Below, in pieces: positions 6,709 to 13,961 of a DNA stretch of 14,014 nt. This DNA comes from CAUZEB01 sp963578655 (GTDB lineage: Bacteria; Chloroflexota; Dehalococcoidia; Lucifugimonadales; CAUZEB01). Location of the stretch: assembly GCA_963578655.1 (NCBI GenBank), contig CAUZEB010000036.1:1-14014 (forward strand), written 5' to 3'. Made by a program: the position numbers and the translations under genes. The notes beneath the pieces are model-generated. The model was not told the origin of the DNA. It ran no database searches and saw only the letters and a program-made list of their open reading frames with translations. Position 1 is the stretch's first letter. The number at the start of each line of letters is the position of its first letter.

Positions 6709-7713
6709 ATGACTTGTAAAGTACTAATAACAGATTACGTGTGGCCCTCTGTGGAACCCGAGCGTACCGTACTATCCAAAATAGGAGTTGAGTTAGTTAT
6801 AGCCCCAGATGGGAATGAAGAGACTTTAGTTAAAATGGCGGAGGACGTCCACGGCATACTAACCTGTTTTGCCAAAGTGACGCCAAATGTCATAAAAGCA
6901 GCAAAAAAATGTGTCGTCATCGGGAGATTTGGTGTCGGTGTAGATAATATCTCCGTAGAAACAGCCACCGAATTAGGTATTGCGGTGACTTATGTTCCCG
7001 ATTATTGTATGGATGAGGTAGCAGAACACGTCTTAGCTATATTATTAGCTTGGAATCGACGTATAGTAATGTTTGATAGATCTGTGAAAACAGCCGGTTG
7101 GGGCAGCTTACCCTTGAACATGCGGATAATGAGACTTAGAGGTAAGAAACTCGGAATAATTGGGTTCGGGAGAATTGGTAATGCAGTTGCAATCAGAGCA
7201 GCGGCCCTGGGTCTAGAAATATTAGCATTTGACCCATATCTAACACCGGAGGCAGCAACCGAACAAAAGGTGAAAATGGTAAATCTGACTACTCTCTTAG
7301 AAGAGTCCGACTTCGTGACACTACATACGCCCCTAACACCAAACACCGAAAACCTAATTGGAAAAGATCAGCTGAATTTGATGAAAAAGGATTCCTTCTT
7401 AATAAACGCTGCACGTGGGGCCCTCATCGATGAAAATGCTCTTTATGAAGCCTTGATAACTGGCAAAATAGCGGGAGCAGGATTAGACGTTATGGTAGAT
7501 TCGTCTCCATCGACTAGTCATCCTCTCATCGGCCTTGATAACGTCATAGTGACGCCACATACGGCCTTCTTTTCGCAAGAATCAGTGCTAGAACTGGAAG
7601 TAAGAGCTGCTGAGGAAGTCGCCAGAGTATTGAATGGCGAGATGCCTCAAAACTTAGTAAATAAGGAAGTCCTGTCGCATCCTAATCCAAGGCATAGCCT
7701 AGCAGCAGAATAA
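6709..7713 (+). CDS. D-isomer 2-hydroxyacid dehydrogenase-like (PGDH/CtBP group)
   Basis: A 334-residue protein with the split catalytic domain and inserted NAD-binding domain of the D-2-hydroxyacid dehydrogenase family. It shows FGVGVDNI (about 71-78), the NAD loop GIIGFGRIG (about 147-155), an Asp after the second strand (AFDPY) suggesting NAD preference, catalytic Arg236 in NAARG, and His284 in TPHTAFFS. The C-terminal stretch TPHTAFFSQES resembles the C-terminal-binding-protein branch. The third catalytic residue, normally Glu in D-V-F-x-x-E-P, is not there: the sequence is DVMVDSSPS with Ser265 at that position and no gap in spacing from Arg or to His. It may have altered activity or use Asp264. 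GAGG lies 8 nt before the ATG. It is probably co-transcribed with the ASKHA gene (30-nt gap). Confidence 0.9.
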   Translation: MTCKVLITDYVWPSVEPERTVLSKIGVELVIAPDGNEETLVKMAEDVHGILTCFAKVTPNVIKAAKKCVVIGRFGVGVDNISVETATELGIAVTYVPDYCMDEVAEHVLAILLAWNRRIVMFDRSVKTAGWGSLPLNMRIMRLRGKKLGIIGFGRIGNAVAIRAAALGLEILAFDPYLTPEAATEQKVKMVNLTTLLEESDFVTLHTPLTPNTENLIGKDQLNLMKKDSFLINAARGALIDENALYEALITGKIAGAGLDVMVDSSPSTSHPLIGLDNVIVTPHTAFFSQESVLELEVRAAEEVARVLNGEMPQNLVNKEVLSHPNPRHSLAAE

Positions 7714-7823
7714 TCTTAAATTATCTCTCATCACGCTCAAGGTGAAGAATATAAAAACATATGGCTCAAGGATCTCCGAAGGGCTATGTTACTTTCAACT
7801 TGTTTAAGAGGTATGAGGAGAAC

Positions 7824-8993
7824 GTGAACACGCAAGCAATTGTTAAATTCCACGAACTGGCTCTTAAAGGCAAAAACCGGCCTATCTTCATACGCCGGTT
7901 GGTAGAAAACTTACGGGTCTGTCTTAAAGATACAGACGTGCAGAAAGTTTGGAAAGGCCACATGTTCATTGGCCTAACTTTACCGGAGAACGCTGACTGG
8001 GAAACTATTAGCAATCGTATTAAGGATTGCCTCGGGGTTGCAAAGTTTTATCGGGCTACAACAGTCGCCTTGAATCTAAGTCATGTCAAAACATTCCTCG
8101 ATTCAGCCTTAAAAAACATGTCTTTCTACAGCTTCCGGATTACAGCACACAGAACCGACAAGCGATTCCCTATAGATTCACGGTCGATAAATCAAGAGTT
8201 AGGAGCCTACGTACAAAAGATTTCTGGGGCTCGTGTCAATCTATCGGAGCCAGACCTTGAGATCTTTGTTGATGTGATGTCAAAAGATATTCTCGTATAT
8301 TTTAATGAAATAAAAGGCTATGGGGGACTACCAGTAGGTATTAGTGGAAAGGTTATGACTTTACTATCGGGCGGTATAGATTCACCCGTAGCCTCCTGGC
8401 ATTTAATGAAACGAGGTGGTATCAATGACTTTATACATTTTCACAGTCACCCGCTAGTGGATACATCAACCAAGGAGAAGGCAGTTGAACTAACTCAATT
8501 ACTAACTCGGTTCCAATACAGCTCGACGCTATATTTAGTGCCTTTCAGCAGTGTGCAGCAACACATCATCGTTTCTACACCTCCGTCTTACAGAGTCATT
8601 CTATATCGGAGATTTATGATTAGGATTGCCGAAGAACTTGCAAAACGGAAGGGTGTAGAGGTTCTAGTTACTGGAGAAAGCCTAGGTCAAGTAGCTTCTC
8701 AGACACTCAGAAATATTACGTTAATAGATGAGATTTCGACTATTCCAATTTTTCGCCCTCTTATTGGCATGAACAAAGAAGAGATTGTAGGGATCGCTAG
8801 AAATTTAGGGACATTCGATATTTCCACAATACCAGACCAAGATTGCTGTACTCTATTTGTGCCTAAACACCCACAGACTCGCGGACATATTGGGGTCGTT
8901 CGTAGCCTCGAGGCTTTACTGCCTGTTCAGCAAATGATTAATGAAGCTTTGGCAGGAATGGAAGAAAAACACTTCTCATTTCTTAATGACTGA
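7824..8993 (+). CDS. thiI: tRNA 4-thiouridine synthase / thiamine sulfur transferase ThiI
   Basis: ThiI adenylates U8 of tRNA and transfers sulfur to form 4-thiouridine; it can also feed sulfur to thiazole synthesis. Visible parts are the N-terminal ferredoxin-like domain (FHELALKGKNR), a THUMP domain at about residues 50-150, the PP-loop SGGIDS (182-187), the ThiI signature GESLGQVASQT, and DCC (Cys341/342) before LFVPKHP. There is no C-terminal rhodanese domain, so it is the short Bacillus-like form that takes sulfur directly from a cysteine desulfurase. I place the start at GTG 7824 because the family N terminus begins there and GAGGAG (7815-7820) lies just upstream, though only 3 nt away. 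An ATG at 7761 would add 21 unconserved residues and has no good ribosome-binding site. Tandem in-frame stops TGA-TAG end it. Numbering is from the GTG. Confidence 0.92.
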   Translation: MNTQAIVKFHELALKGKNRPIFIRRLVENLRVCLKDTDVQKVWKGHMFIGLTLPENADWETISNRIKDCLGVAKFYRATTVALNLSHVKTFLDSALKNMSFYSFRITAHRTDKRFPIDSRSINQELGAYVQKISGARVNLSEPDLEIFVDVMSKDILVYFNEIKGYGGLPVGISGKVMTLLSGGIDSPVASWHLMKRGGINDFIHFHSHPLVDTSTKEKAVELTQLLTRFQYSSTLYLVPFSSVQQHIIVSTPPSYRVILYRRFMIRIAEELAKRKGVEVLVTGESLGQVASQTLRNITLIDEISTIPIFRPLIGMNKEEIVGIARNLGTFDISTIPDQDCCTLFVPKHPQTRGHIGVVRSLEALLPVQQMINEALAGMEEKHFSFLND

Positions 8994-9014
8994 TAGAACA
9001 ATATCTTAAAACCA

Positions 9015-9476
9015 TTATCGCTGACCTACAGCATTCGCTTCCCTTGTAGGTATTACAATAACAGCTTTCCCGATTACCAGCCGAATATCTTCTTGATCCC
9101 TGATAAACACGTCACATTCAAGTAAAGCTTCCTCTCCTAAATCTTGAGCGTCTGTTATTATTCCTTGAATTGTGAGACATATATCATGATAAACCATGCC
9201 TCTGAAAATCACATCTAATGTCTTTATTCGTACCGTGTTCGACCAATCCGTTAATAATTTAGATAAAATGGCTATATTCAATGCCCCAGGGACTATCGGG
9301 CCTGGAAGTCCCTCTCCTAAAGCTATTGTTTTGTCAGTAAACCGAGTGGGTTCTGTAACATCCCCCCAAATTTCTACAAAATCTCTCACTTGATCGGTCG
9401 TAATCACAATCTCTAAAGGACCGATATCGTCTCCAATTTCTACGTCTTCAAAAAATATACTTCTATTTGTTGTCAT
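9015..9476 (-). CDS. MaoC-like hotdog protein, C-terminal-type acyl dehydratase subunit
   Basis: A 153-residue single hotdog domain related to MaoC/hydratase-2 subunits. The best family marks are GLPGPIVPG (57-64 region) followed by LLTDW (74-78) and, later, IFRGMVYHD on the strand that lines the acyl tunnel. Such proteins pair with a FAS1-like dehydratase subunit to form the enoyl-CoA hydratase dimer, and that partner is encoded immediately upstream. The hydratase-2 motif (D-x-N-P-x-H) is degenerate: WGDVTEPTRF keeps an Asp (Asp39) but has Arg45 near the catalytic His position and no Asn. It may be catalytically altered or a structural/binding subunit. The ATG overlaps the upstream TAA as TAATG, with GGAAGG just before it, so translation is coupled. 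It converges on ThiI with 21 nt between the genes. Confidence 0.82.
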   Translation of the reverse strand: MTTNRSIFFEDVEIGDDIGPLEIVITTDQVRDFVEIWGDVTEPTRFTDKTIALGEGLPGPIVPGALNIAILSKLLTDWSNTVRIKTLDVIFRGMVYHDICLTIQGIITDAQDLGEEALLECDVFIRDQEDIRLVIGKAVIVIPTREANAVGQR

Positions 9477-9940
9477 TATACCTTCCGGTTCCTACGGACT
9501 GTAGATTCTCGAACCAAATTGACTATTTCTCCGTGTTGATTTTTGAAACTCGTTTCCCACACTTCAAACACCATTTTCCCGGAACGTCCCGTTTTTGCAT
9601 ATACATCTTTCAGTTTGGTGGAAACCGTTAATTCATCTCCAGGCCTTATAGCAGCTAGCCAATCAACGGCTTGTCCAGCGAAATACACAACATCTCCAAA
9701 TTGAACTTTTGTATCTGGACGTTTAATGCCTGAGGTGAAAATATTACAGAAAGTAGGTGGAGCTATAATGCCGCCATATTCTGAATCACCAGCCCGCTTC
9801 TCATCAGTAAACAATGGATTTGACTCACCGGCGGCCTTACAAAACTTCTTTATCATTTTTTTCGTCACATGGAATATACCGGCGTGATATTCCACACCTA
9901 AAAGGCTTTTATCATAGATGATTTCATTTTCGTTAGTCAA
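9476..9940 (-). CDS. FAS1-like (MaoC N-terminal type) dehydratase subunit
   Basis: A 154-residue hotdog protein of the FAS1-like dehydratase/MaoC_dehydrat_N group: ITKKMIKKF-type helix entry (VTKKMIKKFCKAAGE), GESNPLFTDE (38-47), YGGIIAPPTF (55-64) and a C-terminal beta strand run. It should form a heterodimer with the hotdog protein encoded directly downstream and hydrate trans-2-enoyl-CoA or dehydrate 3-hydroxyacyl-CoA. In GESNPLF the canonical catalytic His is Phe44, which is common in this subunit type because catalysis normally sits on the partner; here the partner also lacks it. The start is TTG at 9940: AGGAG (9948-9952) is 7 nt upstream and an in-frame TGA just upstream excludes anything longer. 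Overlaps the next gene by one base (TAATG). Confidence 0.85.
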   Translation of the reverse strand: MTNENEIIYDKSLLGVEYHAGIFHVTKKMIKKFCKAAGESNPLFTDEKRAGDSEYGGIIAPPTFCNIFTSGIKRPDTKVQFGDVVYFAGQAVDWLAAIRPGDELTVSTKLKDVYAKTGRSGKMVFEVWETSFKNQHGEIVNLVRESTVRRNRKV

Positions 9941-10089
9941 TTCTCATCTCCTATTGAATATTTATAGACTCCTTTTTCAGTCTGAGATCTTATCAACTAA
10001 ATAACTCAAAATCGACGTCAGCCGTAGGAAAATTTAAGTCTGTCACAGCTATATAATATTTAATGCCAGCAAATCTAGTCTATCAACAC

Positions 10090-10734
10090 TTACAAAGTAT
10101 CACTCAGTTTGACAGCCCTGAACTTACCGTTTCTTAGTTCTCTCACCAGATCGGTTTCGCTATAAACCGGAGTGTCAAATTCTGTCATGCAAATCCCCAG
10201 AGAGCTAACAATATGAGAATCACTTCCCCCAACAGCTCGGTATCCATATTCTTTTATCAAATTTTCTGCTCGCTCCTGTTCACCAGGACGGTTACTGCCA
10301 TTGAGATGTTCCACAATTTTCACTCCGCTAAAATCAGCTCCATTCTCTATGTACTCACACAATCCTATGCCAAAACGACCAGGATGAGCTGGAATTGCGA
10401 TTGCTCCGCAGGCAGAGGAAACTCGCATGAGATCAACAGCGTCTAACCCCACGTTTGAGAAGTCGATAAGCCTCGTTAACTCGTATGTAACTCCATAAAC
10501 CAAAAAGTGTCCATAATTTGTATCCAGTTCTGACCCTCTAAGTATTATAACGTCACTCTCTTTAGCTATTTTCATATAGTTCATGTCTAAGTCAAACTTT
10601 CTATGTTCAGTCAGCACAAATCCGTCCATAATGTATCCTTTACGACGCAATATACTCACCCACTTGGCATATTGTTCTGCTGTGGCCTTAGAATCGTCTG
10701 ATGAGACTGAATGTGTATGCAAATCCAAAAACAT
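10090..10734 (-). CDS. PHP-domain metal-dependent phosphoesterase
   Basis: A 214-residue PHP protein. The metal-ligand motifs are in order: LHTHS (His6, His8), SDD (Asp13/14), TEH (Glu43, His44), GSE (Glu69) and a nearby His76, IPAHP (His117), EH (142-143), and GGSDSH (Asp172, His174). This is the trinuclear-metal set used by histidinol-phosphate phosphatase, YciV/RnaAM-type nucleases and the DNA polymerase PHP domain. A stand-alone protein of this size hydrolyses a phosphate mono- or diester, but the substrate is not evident. I choose the ATG at 10734, which puts the HTH motif at the normal distance from the N terminus; a TTG nine codons upstream has no ribosome-binding site. It lies 149 nt upstream of the dehydratase pair on the same strand. 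Confidence 0.87.
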   Translation of the reverse strand: MFLDLHTHSVSSDDSKATAEQYAKWVSILRRKGYIMDGFVLTEHRKFDLDMNYMKIAKESDVIILRGSELDTNYGHFLVYGVTYELTRLIDFSNVGLDAVDLMRVSSACGAIAIPAHPGRFGIGLCEYIENGADFSGVKIVEHLNGSNRPGEQERAENLIKEYGYRAVGGSDSHIVSSLGICMTEFDTPVYSETDLVRELRNGKFRAVKLSDTL

Positions 10735-10743
10735 AGAGACTGA

Positions 10744-10772
10744 ATGGTATTGCAGGATCAACTTCTCGTCAA
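10744..10772 (-). promoter_or_regulatory. Promoter for the PHP gene, apparently leaderless
   Basis: On the minus strand TTGACG (10767-10772) and TACCAT (10744-10749) are separated by exactly 17 nt. The -10 hexamer ends 9 nt before the ATG at 10734, so transcription would start about at the start codon. No Shine-Dalgarno sequence is present, which agrees. Confidence 0.45.
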
Positions 10773-10961
10773 GATAAAAACCCCAAGCAAGTAATCACCC
10801 ATTAACTTCTCATTAGAACCTTAATCCAGGTTTTTATTAACTATAAAGTATTCTCCAGACCTCCTAAGCTAACATTGGTCATCAATTTGTGTGCCATGTC
10901 CTAGCGTGGTACCCTTCCCAATCTAAACTCTTTAATGTCAGTTTATTTTGGAGGTTAAACG

Positions 10962-11738
10962 ATGGATTTATATATAAAAGGGAAAAATGCTCTAGTAACT
11001 GGTGGTAGTAGGGGATTAGGTAAACAATGCGCTTTATCACTTGCAAGAGAGGGAGTTAATGTTGCAATATGTGGACGTACTAAAAGTACACTAAAGAAGA
11101 CTGTAGAAGAATTGAAAGCCCTTGGAATACAATCTGTGGGAATAGTAGCCGACATCGGTAAAGTTTCGGAAATAGAGACCCTATATAAGGAGGCGGTGGA
11201 CGGAGTAGGGGCAATAGATATATTAGTCAATAATGCCGGCGGAACAAGAGCTCGAGAAGATATCAACACCGTTTCTATGGAAGGGTATAAAGAAACTTTC
11301 GACCTTAATCTGTTTGGCGGCTTCAGACTGATGCAAATCTCCCTTCCACACATGCGCAATAATAAATGGGGGCGTATTATCAACATTGCTTCCATTTGGG
11401 GCAGGGAATACGGCGGTAACATATCCTACATGTCAGCTAAAGCGGCTCTCATTGGTGCAACCAAACACGCGGCTTTATCCCTTGCAAAAGATGGTATCCT
11501 CGTCAACAGCATAGCACCCGGTTCAATCGCTCACCAGGATGGTAGTTGGGAACGTTTTCAAACAGAAAATCCCGAACATGTTGTGGAGGACTTCATAAAA
11601 CAGAATTTACCTATGGGCAAATTCGGATGGCCGGAACCTGTCGGTGACCTTGTAACGTTTCTTTCATCGGATCGCGCAGGGCTTATTACAGGTGCATGTA
11701 TTTTGGTGGACGGTGGACAAAGTTATTCGATGATTTAA
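10962..11738 (+). CDS. Short-chain dehydrogenase/reductase (SDR), FabG-like
   Basis: A 258-residue classical SDR with the Rossmann loop TGGSRGLG (13-20), Arg39-region CGRT that favours NADP(H), NNAGG for the adenine-side strand, the catalytic Ser144 in NIAS, Tyr156 and Lys160 in YMSAK, SIAPGS after strand six, and a C-terminal LVDGGQSYSMI. All catalytic residues are intact. It should interconvert a secondary alcohol and a ketone, such as a 3-hydroxyacyl thioester or a sugar-derived polyol; the substrate is not resolved. GGAGG sits 7 nt before the ATG. It stands alone on the plus strand between the divergent PHP gene and a convergent Gfo/Idh/MocA gene. The 227-nt region between the PHP ATG and this gene holds the PHP promoter; I could not identify a convincing one for the SDR. 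Confidence 0.9.
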   Translation: MDLYIKGKNALVTGGSRGLGKQCALSLAREGVNVAICGRTKSTLKKTVEELKALGIQSVGIVADIGKVSEIETLYKEAVDGVGAIDILVNNAGGTRAREDINTVSMEGYKETFDLNLFGGFRLMQISLPHMRNNKWGRIINIASIWGREYGGNISYMSAKAALIGATKHAALSLAKDGILVNSIAPGSIAHQDGSWERFQTENPEHVVEDFIKQNLPMGKFGWPEPVGDLVTFLSSDRAGLITGACILVDGGQSYSMI

Positions 11739-11845
11739 ACTGCCTGAGTTCTGACACTGTGGGGTTTATTCTCTCACCTGTTATTATCTCTCTGCAAGCA
11801 GGAATTGATTTTGATAGAAGGAAAGATGTGGATAGTGGTGTGAGT

Positions 11846-12844
11846 TCAAGCCAATGATACAGGCATCTTTTTTCTGTCAGACTCGAATATTGCGTCTGTA
11901 ATCTGCAATACATTTACTGCATCATTAAGGGTGATTGGTGGTTCTGTATCCTCTAGAACAGAATTGATCCATGCCTTTGTTGCGTCAAAATACATCTTCA
12001 TAGTTAAGTCGTACTTAGGTTGGAAACTAGTAGGGTTCTTGTATTGTCTTGAAACTGTACTGTGGACATGTACTTTACCAGAAGGATATTCCGCCCTGAT
12101 ACGACCGGACACACCGATAACTTCCAAAAAATCCATTCCACCCCCAACTCGCTGGGAGCCGATATGTTGGGCCAGTACGTCGTTTGTAAAGCGGACAGTG
12201 AACATGGAGCAATAATCAGCCAATTTATTCGGCTGCCATATTATCTCAGCGTAAATTCTCTCGGGTTTAGCATTCAAAATCCAGAGAATTTGATCAATGG
12301 AGTGCACACTATGATGCATGATATCGCCTCCTCCTTTAAGTAAGTCGGCTTTCCATCCTTCTCTAGGGATTTCAGATCCTTTGCCCGTAACTATATGAGT
12401 GACATCTCCAACCACCCCTTCATCCACCAAATGCTTCATAAACATTCTACTTTCTGCAAAGCGAAGACTGTAATCAACCATAACCTTCACATCGGCTTTC
12501 ATTGCAGCATCCCGGACTTCGACGCCTCCTGCCATATTGAGAGCTACAGGTTTTTCTAAAAATATTGGAACCCCTCTATCTATTACAGACAATGCTATTT
12601 CTCTTAACTGATCATTACGAACCGATATTATAACGCCATCCAGACTTTCGATATCTAACATCTCTTCATAAGAGGAATAAGCTCGTCCATACCCAAAATC
12701 GCGCCTAGCTTTGGATGTTGAAAGGTCATCGGGGTCGGCACATGAAACTAATTCAGCAGTATCCAAACTTGCTAGGCCCGGGGATAGATTATTTCTGCCA
12801 TGGTGGCCACAACCTATCAATCCTATTCTTGCAGAATTAGCCAT
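11846..12844 (-). CDS. Gfo/Idh/MocA-family oxidoreductase (second copy, tandem paralog)
   Basis: A 332-residue NAD(P)-dependent dehydrogenase: Rossmann loop GLIGCGHHG (8-16), acidic cofactor residue in SCADPDD, EKP (97-99) with the catalytic-region lysine, and His181/Asp184 (HSIDQILW) in the C-terminal domain. It is a clear paralog of the gene just upstream; shared stretches include GGG-D-F-E-G-GRIRAE near the dimer strand and a near-identical C terminus (PPIT...VLQITDAIFES). The region before the His differs (GGGDIMHHSVH here, GGGQLFWLGSH there), suggesting related but distinct substrates, probably sugar or inositol-like. GGAGGAGG (12852-12859) 7 nt upstream makes a very strong ribosome-binding site. 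The 107 nt to the convergent SDR gene contain no terminator hairpin I can support. Confidence 0.88.
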   Translation of the reverse strand: MANSARIGLIGCGHHGRNNLSPGLASLDTAELVSCADPDDLSTSKARRDFGYGRAYSSYEEMLDIESLDGVIISVRNDQLREIALSVIDRGVPIFLEKPVALNMAGGVEVRDAAMKADVKVMVDYSLRFAESRMFMKHLVDEGVVGDVTHIVTGKGSEIPREGWKADLLKGGGDIMHHSVHSIDQILWILNAKPERIYAEIIWQPNKLADYCSMFTVRFTNDVLAQHIGSQRVGGGMDFLEVIGVSGRIRAEYPSGKVHVHSTVSRQYKNPTSFQPKYDLTMKMYFDATKAWINSVLEDTEPPITLNDAVNVLQITDAIFESDRKKMPVSLA

Positions 12845-12885
12845 AAATATGCCTCCTCCATGGTTCTCATCCAGTCATAGATCTG

Positions 12886-12898
12886 TTGTCCTTGACAA
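12886..12898. promoter_or_regulatory. Small palindrome between the tandem Gfo/Idh/MocA genes
   Basis: TTGTC-ctt-GACAA is a perfect 5-bp-arm inverted repeat 41 nt upstream of the second-copy start, in the 115-nt gap between the paralogs. A further TTGTCA occurs at 12918-12923. It could be an operator or a weak hairpin; the arms are short and chance is a real alternative. Confidence 0.2.
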
Positions 12899-12959
12899 AA
12901 AACGTCCTCGTGATTTATTGTCACACTATTTTGTATAGGGGTTTTATTATTCCATCTCG

Positions 12960-13961
12960 TTAAGAAGCATTTAAAGTTACGGGAAGTCCAGTCTTTCCTG
13001 ACTCGAAGACAGCATCAATTATTTGTAGCATATTTATTCCATCGTCAACTGTCATAGGAGGCTGCGTCTTCTTAGATAATGAGTGAATCCATAAATCCAA
13101 TTCCGCTTCATACATCTCTAATGGCTTTACATTCTTCGGTTGGATTACCACAGGCTGATTATATTCGGGTAAAATCTCACTATATGCATAAACGAAATTA
13201 GATGGCCATTCCGCTCTAATCCTTCCAGCTGACCCAAATATTTCGATAAAATCCACGCCTCCACCAATATTTTGAGAGCACAACACATTAGCTATAACAC
13301 CATCTTTAAATCTTATGGTGTATGCAGAATTTTGGTCGGCTCCAGTTTCAGGATGCCAAAGGATTTCTCCATAGACGCGCTCAGCCTCCGAACCAAGCAT
13401 CCAAAGAATTTGGTCTGTGATGTGGGATCCAAGCCAAAATAATTGTCCGCCTCCTTTCTCAGGGTCCGCACGCCAAGACTGTAACGGTGCTCCTCCTTTA
13501 GCTGCATTAACATGTACTATATCGCCAACTATACCTCTCTCAATTAACGTTTTCATAGTTCGGCGACCTTCTGCATAACGGGTACAGAATCCTACCATAA
13601 CGTCCACGCCTGCCTTACGTGCAGCTTCTCTAATCTCAATCCCATCAGGCAAACTAGTAGCCATAGGTTTCTCAACAAAAACATTGTTCCCTGCTTGGAT
13701 GGAGGCTATCGCAGCTTCTTTAAGCATATGGTGTGGAGTTACAACCATAACACCATCCAATTCTTCTTTAGACAACATATCGTTGTAATCTAAATATGGC
13801 TGCTTAAATCCGAAATTTTGGGACATGTTGTACGCTGCAACTTCATTAACGTCTGAACAAGCGACGAATTCCACATTGTCTACATTAGTAAGAGAGGGAG
13901 ACAAAACCCGAAAGGCATGGTCTCCACACCCAATAAGCCCGATGCGTATCTTTTCTGTCAT
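12960..13961 (-). CDS. Gfo/Idh/MocA-family oxidoreductase (third copy, tandem paralog)
   Basis: A 333-residue member of the family with GLIGCGDHA (8-16), ACSDVNE as the cofactor-discriminating strand end, EKP (97-99), and His180/Asp183 (SHITDQILW). It has the same domain plan and nearly the same length as the gene downstream and aligns with it almost without gaps, pointing to tandem duplication followed by divergence. The third Gfo/Idh/MocA gene of the window (3734-4813) is much more distant. The ATG at 13961 has GAGG 8 nt upstream. It leads a minus-strand pair; the 115-nt gap to its partner could hold a second promoter. The substrate is unknown. Confidence 0.88.
   Translation of the reverse strand: MTEKIRIGLIGCGDHAFRVLSPSLTNVDNVEFVACSDVNEVAAYNMSQNFGFKQPYLDYNDMLSKEELDGVMVVTPHHMLKEAAIASIQAGNNVFVEKPMATSLPDGIEIREAARKAGVDVMVGFCTRYAEGRRTMKTLIERGIVGDIVHVNAAKGGAPLQSWRADPEKGGGQLFWLGSHITDQILWMLGSEAERVYGEILWHPETGADQNSAYTIRFKDGVIANVLCSQNIGGGVDFIEIFGSAGRIRAEWPSNFVYAYSEILPEYNQPVVIQPKNVKPLEMYEAELDLWIHSLSKKTQPPMTVDDGINMLQIIDAVFESGKTGLPVTLNAS

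Noticed and set aside
9966..9983. AGACT/AGTCT hairpin upstream of the dehydratase pair
   Set aside because: Only a 5-bp AT-rich stem with an 8-nt loop; too weak for a terminator or riboswitch and not followed by a clear U-tract.
10955..11422. 155-codon open frame on the minus strand
   Set aside because: Antisense to the intact SDR gene, with a low-complexity Ser/Leu/Pro-rich translation and no family signal.
11739..11845. Possible bidirectional terminator between the convergent SDR and Gfo/Idh/MocA genes
   Set aside because: The best stem found is CCTG/CAGG, four bp with a long loop. No convincing terminator is present.
12892..12921. TTGACA-N18-TATTGT promoter-like pair on the plus strand
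   Set aside because: It would drive transcription antisense to the third Gfo/Idh/MocA gene, with no plus-strand gene downstream. AT-rich intergenic DNA gives such pairs by chance.
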